Position numbers and translations under genes: made by a program. The notes beneath the pieces are model-generated. The model was not told the origin of the DNA and did no database searches. It saw only the letters and a program-made list of their open reading frames with translations. Positions 16,002 to 26,200 of a DNA stretch of 64,000 nt are shown piece after piece (within the stretch, counting starts at the first letter, position 1; each line of letters starts with the position of its first letter). This DNA is from Sphingobacterium tabacisoli (GTDB taxonomy: Bacteria > Bacteroidota > Bacteroidia > Sphingobacteriales > Sphingobacteriaceae). Location of the stretch: positions 124,001-188,000 of the forward strand of contig NZ_JAEQMU010000006.1 in assembly GCF_017908035.1 (NCBI RefSeq). The letters run 5' to 3'.

Positions 16002-16598
16002 TTATTTTACGTTTTTCAAAACACGCTCTAAAGTGGCTGATACACGTGCTGCATCTTCCTCTTTATTGATATCTAATCCGCAAAAAAGACTGCCATTAAT
16101 GGTGGCATGCATAGAAAGATAATAAATACCACTCACGAGAAGAGCTATTAATGGTTGTACATCCTCTTTAAAGCTTTCGTTTTTTACAATTGTTGTCAAA
16201 AGCTCATTTCCTACTTCATCCCGCTCGTCGGCCAACTTGGACAAGATTTCATTTTTCTCACTCAATTCCCAAATAAGCAACTGCGTCAGCAGTTTATTAC
16301 TTTTCATTTCAGAAAACTGCTTCTTCAACACCTCAATAACCGCTTCCCAATTTAACTGCTGAGGTATCTCTTCAAAAGCCTCAGACAGCCAAAAATCCTT
16401 ACTTCTTAAAAACGCATTATACAGTCCCTGCAAATCCCCAAAGTGGAAATAGATCAATTTTTTATCCACTCCCGAAACCTTACTGATATTCTCAACTTTC
16501 AAAGCAACAAAACCTTCATTAGCCAATATATCTTCCACTGCCTGAAGCAGTTTACGTTTGGTCGATTCTGATTGTAGCGTTTTCTTATTTACTTTCAT
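16002..16598 (-). CDS. TetR/AcrR family transcriptional regulator
   Basis: The protein has 198 residues. The N-terminal helix-turn-helix (about 14-60) shows the TetR pattern: KRKLLQAVEDILANEGF, then VENISKVSGVDKKLIYFHFGDLQGLYNAF. The C-terminal ligand-binding region is helical and not assignable. A near-consensus box (TATATTTA, 16603-16610, minus) lies directly before the ATG. The likely operator is the 18-bp palindrome at 16776-16793. Targets could be itself or the divergent acetyltransferase gene. Confidence 0.9.
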   Translation of the reverse strand: MKVNKKTLQSESTKRKLLQAVEDILANEGFVALKVENISKVSGVDKKLIYFHFGDLQGLYNAFLRSKDFWLSEAFEEIPQQLNWEAVIEVLKKQFSEMKSNKLLTQLLIWELSEKNEILSKLADERDEVGNELLTTIVKNESFKEDVQPLIALLVSGIYYLSMHATINGSLFCGLDINKEEDAARVSATLERVLKNVK

Positions 16599-16775
16599 AA
16601 TATAAATATACCACTAAATATCTTTTTATCAACATCCATACAAGTGAGAAAAAAGTTAGATATAGGGCAAATAAAACGCTATTTGAAGTTCAATTTTCAT
16701 AGAAGGTCATTTCCCTTATCCGCACTAATTATTTATTATATTTAGGGAAATATAATTCAATTATAGGGTAATTGA

Positions 16776-16793
16776 TAGACAAATATTTGTCTA
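16776..16793. promoter_or_regulatory. Perfect 18-bp palindrome, candidate TetR operator
   Basis: TAGACAAAT is followed at once by its complement ATTTGTCTA. It lies in the 455-base divergent region between the TetR gene and the GNAT gene (16599-17053). The same region holds a hairpin at 16859-16886 (TAGTCCTG / CAGGACTA, 12-base loop) and is otherwise very AT-rich with no convincing gene. Confidence 0.45.
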
Positions 16794-17053
16794 CAGATAA
16801 TTAAAAAACAATACAATTTATAACTATTCGCAGTCTTGGGCTAGGTATCATTAAAAGATAGTCCTGAAGCTAGCACTCCAGGACTACACAAACCAATTAT
16901 TAACCTAAATTATGAAATTTCTGACTTATTATAAGAATAACGCTACAACACCTTATTTATTATATATAAACACAGCAAAAGAATCATTTTTTATAAAAAA
17001 CACAATTTTCAGCAGAAAACTTTACTTTTATCATCCATTAAGCGACAAGAAAC

Positions 17054-17563
17054 ATGATTAAAATAGTAAAAGCCAGTCTCCGTGATATTCCGGCTATTCA
17101 ATCTCTGGCTGCAGAAATTTGGCCCGTCACCTTTAAAGATATACTCTCTCAAGAGCAAATCAGCTACATGATGGATTTTATGTACTCGGACACTGCACTT
17201 ACCCAACAAATTGAAAAACAAGGACATCAATTTCTGTTTGCTCAAAGAGAAAACAAAAATATAGGTTACCTCTCGTTTGAGTTAGATTACAAATCAGACA
17301 CAAAAACAAAAATCCACAAAATATACCTCCTACCAGAAACCCAAGGACAAGGTGTGGGAAAACGAATGTTTGAAGAGGTAACCCGCATCGCTTTACAACA
17401 TGGCAACAACACCCTGTCCTTAAATGTAAACCGGGATAACATCGCGGTTGATTTCTACAAACGGATTGGTTTTCATATTGCGGGAGAGGAAAATATCGCT
17501 ATTGGTAATGGTTTCCTTATGGAAGACTACATTATGGAATGCTCGATTACACAAGCTGTATAG
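17054..17563 (+). CDS. GNAT family N-acetyltransferase
   Basis: A 169-residue acetyl-CoA-dependent acetyltransferase. Motif A with the CoA pyrophosphate loop reads LPETQGQGVGKRMFEEV (about 96-112). It is followed by LSLNVNRDNIAVDFYKRIGF, the usual motif B region with the tyrosine general acid candidate. Related proteins acetylate small amines, polyamines or protein N-termini; the substrate here is unknown. It lies between the TetR gene and the phospholipase gene. Confidence 0.92.
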   Translation: MIKIVKASLRDIPAIQSLAAEIWPVTFKDILSQEQISYMMDFMYSDTALTQQIEKQGHQFLFAQRENKNIGYLSFELDYKSDTKTKIHKIYLLPETQGQGVGKRMFEEVTRIALQHGNNTLSLNVNRDNIAVDFYKRIGFHIAGEENIAIGNGFLMEDYIMECSITQAV

Positions 17564-17575
17564 CCATCCTAACGG

Positions 17576-17583
17576 TATCTTTG
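17576..17583 (+). promoter_or_regulatory. Candidate -7 box for the phospholipase C gene (TATCTTTG)
   Basis: Exact TAnnTTTG, 94 bases before the ATG at 17678. It lies in the gap after the GNAT gene, which suggests separate transcription of the phospholipase. Confidence 0.5.
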
Positions 17584-17677
17584 CTATAATTTAATCTTTT
17601 TTTTCTCCGTAAGCGGCATTTAAGGTATATTGAACAGTGTTTCACCAACAAACACTGTTGCAATCAATCAATTTTAA

Positions 17678-20143
17678 ATGGAAAGTAGAAGAGATTTCAT
17701 AAAAAAAGCAGGAATGCTGGCCGGTTCTTTTGGACTATTCAGTAGTCTGCCCCATGCTATTCAGGCGGCACTAAAAATAAACCCTCACCCCAATAGCACT
17801 TATCTGGACGCAGAACATATTGTTATGGTCATGCAGGAAAACCGTTCATTTGACCATAGTTTTGGTAGTCTCCGTGGCGTTCGTGGATTTAATGACCCTC
17901 GAGCCCTCAGACTTTCCAATGGCAATCCCGTCTGGCTTCAGTCCTACAAAAATGGAGACACCTACACGCCATTTCGACTAGATATCAAAAACTCAAATGC
18001 AGCATGGACTCAAGATTTGCCTCATTCCTGGGAAAATCAGATTGGCGCGTGGAATCATGGAAAATTCGATAATTGGCTTGAATCGAAACGCTCAGGCAAC
18101 AAAAATTACCGGGAACTCCCGCTGACCTTAGGCTACTACACACGCGAAGATATTCCGTTTTATTATGCGTTTGCAGATGCATTTACAATCTGCGACCAGC
18201 ACTTTTGTTCATCAATTACTGGAACCACAACAAATAGGCATTTCTTTTGGACGGGCAAATGTGTTCCTGAAAAAGGAGCTAAACCGTTGGTCCGTAACTC
18301 CGATGTTTACTTCAATAGAGAGGCACATTGGCGAACATTTCCAGAGTTACTTGAAAAAAATGGAGTCAGCTGGAAAGTATATCAGAACGAGGTAAGTGTA
18401 CAGACGGATCTGAAAGGGGAGGCGGAAGCTTGGCTAGGTAATTTTACAGATAACAATCTGGAATGGTTCAGTCAATATAAAATACGCTTCAAGAAAAGCC
18501 ATATTGATTTTTATGCACGCCGTATCAGCGAACTCCCTACGGAAATCCAAGAACTAAAAACAGAACTAGGTAGCCGAAATGACCAAAAGTTAAAACAGAA
18601 GATCGAGCAGAAAGAACAACAACTCGAAAGTTTTAAAAAGGAGTACGCCCATTATAACACGGAACAATTTGAAGCACTAGATGATCGGACTAAATCGCTA
18701 CATACGCGAGCCTTCCAAACCAACGAAGCAGATCCCTACTACCATGAGGTAGAAACTATCGAATTTGAGGAACAACAGATGACTGTACCCAAAGGGGATG
18801 TACTGCATCAATTCAGAGCAGATGTACAAAAGGACCAGCTACCTACGGTATCCTGGCTTGTCGCGCCTCAGCACTTTTCGGACCATCCTAGTGCACCGAT
18901 GTACGGAGCTTGGTATGTGTCCGAAATTCTACAGATTCTTACAGAGAACCCGGAGATTTGGAAAAAGACCATATTCATTCTGAACTACGATGAGAATGAT
19001 GGCTACTTTGACCATATCCCTCCTTTTGTTGCCCCAAAACCTGGCGATCTAACTACGGGACTAAGTAGTGCTGATCTCGATTATACAAGCGAGTACGTAA
19101 CAAAAGAACAGGAACTTGCTTATGGTATAGATCCTGCTTATGCGACAGAAGGTCCCGTTGGATTAGGCTACCGTGTACCATTAATTATCGCCTCTCCTTG
19201 GTCACGTGGCGGCTGGGTCAATTCCGAAGTCTGTGATATTACGTCTACCATCCAGTTTGTCGAACATTTTATCCAACACAAGTTTAAAATAAATGTCACG
19301 GAAGACAATATAAGCTCTTGGCGCCGGGCTATTACAGGCGATCTGACTTCAGTGTTCAGGCCTTTTGATAGCAAAGAGCAACAGATGCCGCACTTCATTG
19401 ACCGCAATCAGCAAATTTCTGAAATCAACAAAGCAAGAGACAAACCCATCCCCAACAATTTCAAAAAACTAAGCGAAGGAGACATAACTGCCATACGGCA
19501 ACATCATGATAAGACACTACTTCCCAAACAGGAAAAAGGAACAAAACCCTCCAGTGCTTTACCTTACGAGCTTTATATCCAAGAACAGTGTAATAGTGAA
19601 CAGTTGACACTAAGCATGAATGCAGCTTCTTCTTTATTTGGAGCAAAAGCTGCCGGAGCGGCCTTCAACGTATACGCTTACGGCTATAAAGGCGACCGGG
19701 CAAACTGGGCATTTGCGACCTCCGCAGGTAATACAGTAACCTACGACTGGTCGTTGAAAGATTTTGAACAAGACGCTTACCACTTGGCCCTCTATGGACC
19801 TAATGGTTATTATAGAGAATACCGTGGTGACAAAACGTCCAGCATGGTTCAAATACAGCAGAGCTATGCCGTGGATGCAGATGAGCTCATTCTATCCATA
19901 ACGAACAACGGCCCGCAGTCTATCACTTTTGAATTACACAACCACTACGAAAACAACAAAAATAAACCGTTGAAATTGGCTCCTTCAAAATCACAGATTG
20001 TAAGGATCAAAACGGAAAAGACAGGCCGATGGTATGACGTTGAAATTAAGGCTACACATCCATCAATGAGGTATGGCAGGCGCTATGCTGGGAGAATAGA
20101 GAATGGTAAAGCCAGTATTACCGATCCATTAATGTCGCTATAA
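17678..20143 (+). CDS. Phosphocholine-specific phospholipase C, Tat-exported
   Basis: The 821-residue enzyme belongs to the bacterial phosphoesterase family (PF04185), which cleaves phosphatidylcholine or sphingomyelin to a neutral lipid and phosphocholine. It starts with a twin-arginine signal (SRRDFIKKAG), so it is exported folded. The catalytic domain starts with VMQENRSFDHSFGSLRGVRGF; later motifs are QHFCSSITGTTTNR, NYDENDGYFDHIPPF and RVPLIIASPWSRGG. The C-terminus (about 625-821) has two repeated DUF756-type beta domains, as in PlcN/PlcH-like enzymes. It could supply phosphate, choline or glycerol lipids from host or environmental membranes. Confidence 0.93.
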   Translation: MESRRDFIKKAGMLAGSFGLFSSLPHAIQAALKINPHPNSTYLDAEHIVMVMQENRSFDHSFGSLRGVRGFNDPRALRLSNGNPVWLQSYKNGDTYTPFRLDIKNSNAAWTQDLPHSWENQIGAWNHGKFDNWLESKRSGNKNYRELPLTLGYYTREDIPFYYAFADAFTICDQHFCSSITGTTTNRHFFWTGKCVPEKGAKPLVRNSDVYFNREAHWRTFPELLEKNGVSWKVYQNEVSVQTDLKGEAEAWLGNFTDNNLEWFSQYKIRFKKSHIDFYARRISELPTEIQELKTELGSRNDQKLKQKIEQKEQQLESFKKEYAHYNTEQFEALDDRTKSLHTRAFQTNEADPYYHEVETIEFEEQQMTVPKGDVLHQFRADVQKDQLPTVSWLVAPQHFSDHPSAPMYGAWYVSEILQILTENPEIWKKTIFILNYDENDGYFDHIPPFVAPKPGDLTTGLSSADLDYTSEYVTKEQELAYGIDPAYATEGPVGLGYRVPLIIASPWSRGGWVNSEVCDITSTIQFVEHFIQHKFKINVTEDNISSWRRAITGDLTSVFRPFDSKEQQMPHFIDRNQQISEINKARDKPIPNNFKKLSEGDITAIRQHHDKTLLPKQEKGTKPSSALPYELYIQEQCNSEQLTLSMNAASSLFGAKAAGAAFNVYAYGYKGDRANWAFATSAGNTVTYDWSLKDFEQDAYHLALYGPNGYYREYRGDKTSSMVQIQQSYAVDADELILSITNNGPQSITFELHNHYENNKNKPLKLAPSKSQIVRIKTEKTGRWYDVEIKATHPSMRYGRRYAGRIENGKASITDPLMSL

Positions 20144-20148
20144 GAAAA

Positions 20149-20182
20149 AAGAGCCTGTCCGTATTTGACGGTGCAGGCTCTT
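20149..20182. terminator. Terminator between convergent genes
   Basis: AAGAGCCTG (20149-20157) pairs with CAGGCTCTT (20174-20182), with an inner CCGT/ACGG stem. It lies 6 bases after the phospholipase stop and before the end of the convergent NTF2-like gene. Confidence 0.75.
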
Positions 20183-20211
20183 ACACAATTTGAACAAAAA
20201 TTACCCAGTTC

Positions 20212-20634
20212 CTATGGGTAGGTCGTTACTACTTTACTCACCTTCCAGTTATCTGTTCCCTGGCTCAGCGTCACATAATCCACACGTGTAAAGTTTTTGA
20301 ACTTCATGCTTACCTTAGCGATACAAGCTTTACCACATTCGTCCAATATTTCGTAGCTAGTTTCACAATCGTACCTCAGTCCTTTGTTGGCCTTCAGAAA
20401 TGCTGTGTACTCTCTTTTTCCATAAGTTTTCTTATCCGTAGCATTCATATACTGAAAATCATCGGCAAATAGATACTTGTGCAGTTCAGGAGCACCTAAT
20501 GCCGTCACCTCCAGGTAGGTCGCTATTATTTTACTCGTATTCAGATTTTTCAGGGGATTTGCGTTAGTAGCAAAGGAATTCAGGGATAGCATCATAATAA
20601 ATGCTGTGGCGATTGTTGTGATGGTCGTTTTCAT
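20212..20634 (-). CDS. Secreted NTF2-like / lumazine-binding-type protein
   Basis: A 140-residue protein with a Sec signal peptide (about 1-22, cut after NSFA). The mature part has the cone-shaped NTF2/SnoaL-like pattern: an N-terminal helix (SKIIATYLEVTALGAPELHKYLFADDFQYMN), a middle with GKREYTAFLKANKG, and a final beta sheet ending in GTDNWKVSKVVTTYP, the pattern of the 'putative lumazine-binding' family (PF12893). Two cysteines (DECGKACIAK) may form a disulfide. No catalytic residues can be assigned. Confidence 0.75.
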   Translation of the reverse strand: MKTTITTIATAFIMMLSLNSFATNANPLKNLNTSKIIATYLEVTALGAPELHKYLFADDFQYMNATDKKTYGKREYTAFLKANKGLRYDCETSYEILDECGKACIAKVSMKFKNFTRVDYVTLSQGTDNWKVSKVVTTYP

Positions 20635-21224
20635 TTTTTTGTATTTTTAATTTTTTAGGGTACTATTACCTGTACGTTATGTCTATTATTTGTTATCTAT
20701 CTTAACACAATCGTTCCTCTACATCATCACAATCGCTCCTGATTGTTTTGTTACACCAAAGGTATAACGCTACGCTCAGGCTACGAATGGTGATTAGACC
20801 AGAACATCGATTTTCTCGGTAAAACTGTCCTCTTTTTCGGTAAATTTTCCAGTATACCTTTTGCCGATAATCAACAGATAATCCCGACTAATTTGTCTTA
20901 TGCCATTCGTTATCAAGTGTAGAACCAAAAACATAAACAACTGAAAATAGGGACAATAGAAAAAAACACAGATTCCACACTGTACGATATTGAACATAGA
21001 ACTGTTCAATATTGGTCAAACTACGATATGATGATAGGGAGAGACATCTCCGCGAAAGTCTGAAAGCAAGTCCAATATTAATTTAAAGTCAAGTTTACTT
21101 GCTCCATTTGGGAATATAGAAAGACTTTTCTAATTTAGACCTTTGCAAACATAGCCTCATGCCCATAGCAAACACATTTTACAAACGCAACAGGCGGTAC
21201 TAACCTATTTATGTTTGAAATCAT
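20635..21224. other. 590-base gene-free region with a 9-bp inverted repeat
   Basis: No convincing gene is seen here. ATATTGAAC (20987-20995) and GTTCAATAT (21004-21012) form a perfect inverted repeat with an 8-base gap, either a hairpin or a dimeric regulator site. A near-consensus -7 box, GACCTTTG (21138-21145), lies 80 bases before the ATG of the ECF sigma gene. Confidence 0.5.
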
Positions 21225-21803
21225 ATGACAGAATCTATATTAATAGAGAACCTTAGAAGCGATAGCCAGGAAGGCTTTGTGGCAATCTATAATAGATTCT
21301 ATACTCCCCTTTTTTACTTTATTTCGAAATATGTTAAAAAACCGGAAGTTGCAGAAGAGATTTTAGCTGATGTCTTTGTTACGGTGTGGAATCGGAGAAT
21401 GGACTTTCACAGTATGGAGAATCTTCAAGCTTTCCTTTATATATCAGCAAAGAATGCTAGTCTAAATACACTACGCTCTCCTAACAAGGTGACTTACCTC
21501 GAATCTATTACTGCATTTGAGCACCTTTTGATAGAAGATAAGGACACTTTTACCCAAATGACTTATGTGGAGCTTCTTCAATCTATTTTTGAGGAAGTAG
21601 AGCGCCTTCCTAACCGCCAGAAGGAAGTGTTTAAGCTAACCTACCTAGAGGACAAGACTGTAGAGGAGATTGCGCAACAACTCGAAATGAGTCCTACTGC
21701 CGTCTATGCCAACAGATCCCGCGCCATAAGTTCTCTCCGGCTCGTCTTAAAATCAAAAAACGACATGGTACTCATCGCATTTGCAATTCTTATCAACTAC
21801 TAA
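21225..21803 (+). CDS. ECF RNA polymerase sigma factor, cassette 1
   Basis: A 192-residue sigma-70 family protein of the Bacteroidetes ECF type. Region 2 (about 12-80) reads FVAIYNRFYTPLFYFISKY, EEILADVFVTVWNRR and FLYISAKNASLN. Region 4 (about 125-180) reads LPNRQKEVFKLTYLEDKTVEEIAQQLEMSPTAVYANRSRAIS, with the helix-turn-helix. It starts cassette 1: sigma, FecR, SusC, SusD, phosphatase. The likely target is the downstream susCD operon, through a promoter not identifiable by eye. Confidence 0.93.
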   Translation: MTESILIENLRSDSQEGFVAIYNRFYTPLFYFISKYVKKPEVAEEILADVFVTVWNRRMDFHSMENLQAFLYISAKNASLNTLRSPNKVTYLESITAFEHLLIEDKDTFTQMTYVELLQSIFEEVERLPNRQKEVFKLTYLEDKTVEEIAQQLEMSPTAVYANRSRAISSLRLVLKSKNDMVLIAFAILINY

Positions 21804-21918
21804 AACAAGAAACAAATAAACTCATAACCAACCACATAAAAATTAATTAAAGTTTTTATGTAAGATTCTATTGGCTACTGTGTTTTTAATGCAAGTCACT
21901 GTTATTAACATTCACGAC

Positions 21919-23103
21919 ATGCAAGAGACCACATATCGCGTTGACCTTCTTAAGAAATATCTCAAGGGAACTATACATCCGGACAATCACATAGAACTAA
22001 AAAAACTATTTGAAGAATATCCCGATCTTTTTGATCTGGTACACCGCCTAGAGGACCCAAGCCATCTACAACAGGCCTTACAAGAGTATCGGCATTTTCA
22101 CAGCGCACACACTGTACATAATAAAGAACAGACGCTCCAAAACATTCTCCATCGCATCGAAGAGGGGCCCAAGCAAGGTGTTCGATCAGGTACCTATCGA
22201 GCTTTGCTTCGCTATACCGCCGCAGCCTCCATACTTGCAATTCTTTCCATTGGCATCTGGTACCTGTTGAGCCGTCCGAATCTAAATCCCGATCTGCAGG
22301 CGCTGAAAGAGGCTGAAAAGCTAAGCCCAGGGAGCAATAGAGCGACCTTACTCGCAGCTGATGGGTCAGTCATCGAACTCAACGCCTCACAGAGCGGTAT
22401 TGTTATAGGCGATCAGATCACTTACAATGACGGTTCTTTATTGTTAAAAGACATACAGGAAGAAACGGTACAATTAACATTATCTACCCCAAAAGGGGGG
22501 CAGTACCATGTCACTTTACCTGATGGGAGTAAGGTTTGGCTTAATGCCGATAGCCGCTTGAAATACCCCAATCGATTTACGGCCCCGCTTCGGGAAGTTG
22601 AGTTAGACGGAGAAGCTTACTTTGAAGTCACTTCCAACCCGAAACAACCTTTTATCGTTAAAACCCCTAACGAGCAGGTCGAAGTACTGGGCACCCATTT
22701 TAATATTAATTCCTATCGCAATGAAGAAGCTTCCAAAGTAGCCCTCCTGGAAGGAAAAGTACGTGTTGTTGCAGAAAACAGACAATCCAGCACACTGCAT
22801 CCCGGACAGCAGACATTCTTCAGCAATAACCAAATGGCAATTCAGAATATCAATGCAGAAGAAAGCATCGCCTGGAAAAATGGAGAGTTCACCTTCAACA
22901 ATGAATCTTTGGGTAGCGCGATGAGGCAGGTTGCAAGGTGGTACGATATTGAAATCGAGGTCGATCCATCGTTGAAGCAACTTGCACTTTGGGGATCTGT
23001 ATCTCGATTAGACAATTTTGACAAAGTATTAAAAATAATAAAAATGACGGATGACAATATTAAAATCAGGATCGAAGGGAGGAGGGTTAAGATCATGAGA
23101 TAA
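21919..23103 (+). CDS. FecR-type anti-sigma factor, cassette 1
   Basis: An inner-membrane protein of 394 residues from the chosen ATG at 21919 (MQETTYRVDLLKKYLKG); an ATG at 21889 and a TTG at 21871 are also in frame. The cytoplasmic N-terminus binds sigma; one membrane helix follows (ILAILSIGIWYLL, about 105). The periplasmic FecR domain shows STPKGGQYHVTLPDGSKVWLNADS and LDGEAYFEV; a DUF4974 (STN-like) domain ends the protein. It would receive the signal from the STN domain of the SusC below. Confidence 0.93.
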   Translation: MQETTYRVDLLKKYLKGTIHPDNHIELKKLFEEYPDLFDLVHRLEDPSHLQQALQEYRHFHSAHTVHNKEQTLQNILHRIEEGPKQGVRSGTYRALLRYTAAASILAILSIGIWYLLSRPNLNPDLQALKEAEKLSPGSNRATLLAADGSVIELNASQSGIVIGDQITYNDGSLLLKDIQEETVQLTLSTPKGGQYHVTLPDGSKVWLNADSRLKYPNRFTAPLREVELDGEAYFEVTSNPKQPFIVKTPNEQVEVLGTHFNINSYRNEEASKVALLEGKVRVVAENRQSSTLHPGQQTFFSNNQMAIQNINAEESIAWKNGEFTFNNESLGSAMRQVARWYDIEIEVDPSLKQLALWGSVSRLDNFDKVLKIIKMTDDNIKIRIEGRRVKIMR

Positions 23104-23149
23104 TTCAGACAAAAAGCAAGAAAATTTGATCTGTTAATTTCAAAAGATA

Positions 23150-23173
23150 CCGGAGAAGGTGGCACTTCCCCGG
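23150..23173 (+). promoter_or_regulatory. Hairpin between fecR and susC, cassette 1
   Basis: CCGGAGAAG and CTTCCCCGG can pair with one mismatch around GTGGCA. There is no T-run, so it may be an attenuator, an mRNA stabiliser or a weak terminator before the susC gene. Confidence 0.4.
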
Positions 23174-23239
23174 CTTTCGGCTCAGTATCAAATAAAATCC
23201 ATGTAATCGTTTATTAAAAAACTAAACCAATCAAAAGTA

Positions 23240-26200
23240 ATGAAAAATAAGCTTTGTAAACACCTCATTATTATGAAAATGATCGTTGTGCTACTTTTGA
23301 TCACGGTTGGCCAAATCCAGGCAGAAGGTTTGGCCCAAACCGTGAGCATTAGAAAGAAAAACAGCCCCATCACCGACATCTTTCGGGAGATCAAGAAACA
23401 AACCGGCTATACCATACTGAGCAAATCAGAGGTTATCAAAAACACGCCATATGTTGACGTGAATTTTGACAATACGGAGCTGAATAGTGCATTGAATACC
23501 CTCCTGAAACCTCTGGCACTAACCTATGTAATCGATGGCAAGTCCATCGTAGTCAAGACGGCTTCAACAGAAACAGCAAACTCACACAAACAAACTATCA
23601 CATTATCCGAGGCCGTATTTGTACAGAATGATATCCGAGGCCGGGTAACCGACCATCAGGGGAAAGCCTTGTCAGGAGTTCTCGTTGCTATAAAGGGCAA
23701 AAAAACATCTACTGCAACAGACGACAATGGTAATTACCACATCGCTGCAGAACGTGGTTCTACCCTGACATTCAGCATCCTCGGATACGAAAAGAAAGAA
23801 ATAGAAGTCAATTCATCAACAATCAATGTCAGTCTACAATTTGTCGAAGCTGATCTGGAAGAGGTTATCGTCACTGGCTACGGTAACTTTAAAAAATCGG
23901 ACTATACCGGTTCCGCCTCTACGATCAAAACCGACAGAATGAAAGATATTCCAGCGGTGGACTTTTCGACTATGTTACAGGGAAATGCACCTGGCGTACA
24001 GGTCAATTCACTATCAGGTCAACCTGGTGGGTCTACTAGTATCCGTATACGCGGTATGGGATCTATCAATGCAGCAAACAATCCGCTTTATGTAATCGAT
24101 GGGGTTCCCGTCATGTCTGGTAATATAGCCTCTAGTAGCTCTAACAATGCTGGTTTTGATGTCATGTCGACATTGAACAACTCCGATATCGAACAGATTA
24201 CCGTTATCAAAGATGCAGCAGCAGCTTCGCTATACGGTTCACGTGCTGCTGGAGGGGTCATCTTGATCACTACCAAATCGGGAAAAGCTGGCAAACCTGT
24301 ATTCTCTATTAAAGGAGACTATGGAATATCGAGTCAAGCTACTGATTTCAGAGAGGTAATGAGTGGACCCGAACGTCGAGCAATGCTATTAGAAGGTCTT
24401 CGAAATAAGGCCCGTTATACCGATAAACTGACCGATGAGACAAAAATCGAAGAATATGCACAAGCCAATATTGACAAATATGCACCAGAGCCGTGGAGCG
24501 GATGGGCAGATTGGAAAAAAGAGCTTTTCCGTAGCCAAGCCCCTTTTAAAAATGTAGACTTTTCTGCTTCTGGAGGAGACAGCAAACTATCTTACTACAA
24601 CTCCTTGTCATATATGAACCAGAAAGGCTTATCTTATCAGTCTGATTTTGAACGTCTCTCTGGTCGTCTAAATGTAAAATATAAGATGACCGACAAAATG
24701 GAAGTCGGCGCCAATATTCTCTATTCCAACGTTGCTCAGGATGTCAATGCAGAAGGTGGAACCTATACATCACCAATCTACGCTACACGACACAAAATAA
24801 CAGGGTCAGAGCCCGTATACAACGAAGACGGATCTTTCTTTACGGATTTCTTCTCTAATGGCCCACGCAACCCTATGGCTGCATCTATGTATAATTTTAG
24901 GACAGAGAAAGCCAACCGCTCCTTCAATACGCTTTTCGCTAACTACAAATTTATCGATGGACTGGTATTTAACACCACTTTCAGTCTAGACAACACCACG
25001 ACCAAATACAATTCCTGGTCCGACCCTAGATCTTCTGATGGGGAGAAACAGAACGGAGCATTGAGTTCTAGTTTCAAACAGTATAACCAGATTGTATGGA
25101 AGAATAGCCTTACCTATACGAAAACCTTTGCGGACAAACATAATCTAGATATCTTAGGAGGCTATGAGGTCAATAAATACACCCGCGAAGATCTAGATGG
25201 CGCCAAAGAGAACTTCCCTTCGGTAGATAAGATCGTTATCTCCAACGGTTCTGTTCTTAAAGATCTATCTGGTTCTACAAATGAATGGCGTTTACTATCC
25301 TACTTATCCCGTGCCAACTATAATTACGACAACAAGTATTTTTTAGGTGCCAGTATACGTGTCGATGGCAGCTCTAGACTACACCGTGATAGCCGTTGGG
25401 GAAATTTCTGGTCGGTATCAGGAGCATGGAAGCTGGGTAATGAGGATTTCATGCAGTCCTTACAACCTATTGTATCCGATGCTAAACTTCGCGTATCATA
25501 CGGTACCAACGGAACGCTTCCTTCTAGTCTTTTCACCTATATGGATCTAACTGGCTTCGGCTTCCCTTACGGTAGCAACCCTGGTATTCGGGAGACTCAG
25601 ATTGGAAATCCGTTTCTAAAGTGGGAGAAGCAAAATAATGTAAATATCGGGATGGATCTACGCTTACTAAACCGTATTGACTTCACCTTTGAATGGTATA
25701 ACAGGCAATCATCGGATCTACTAAACGATATGCCTACATCTTACACAACCGGTTTTTCTTCCTACTTGACCAACATCGGAGCATTACGTAATACTGGGAT
25801 TGAAGTAGACATCAGTGCCGATATTTTACGGGACAAAGCGTTGAGTTGGACTACATCACTTAATCTGGGCATGAATAAGAACAAGACCATTTCTTTGGCT
25901 GATGGCAGCTCCGAACTTCGTAATGGTACATTGATACACCGCGTCGGGCAACCGTGGTATAGTTACTACCTGGTGGAATTTGCAGGGATCAACAAAGAAA
26001 CCGGCGTACCACAATACTATGTCAATGATCCAAACAACCTAGACTCTAGAGAAATTACCGAGGATGACACCAAAGCCAACCGTATTGCCTACAAAAGCGT
26101 AGACCCTAAGCTTACGGGTGGTTTTACCAATACATTCCGTTATAAGTTCATGGATCTAAACTTTACTTGGACCTATACTTTGGGAGGCAATTCCTATGAC

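Noticed and set aside
16912..17061. A 49-codon open frame (MKFLTYYKNN...) before and overlapping the GNAT start
   Set aside because: Low-complexity AT-rich sequence, no signal or domain, and it runs into the acetyltransferase gene in another frame.
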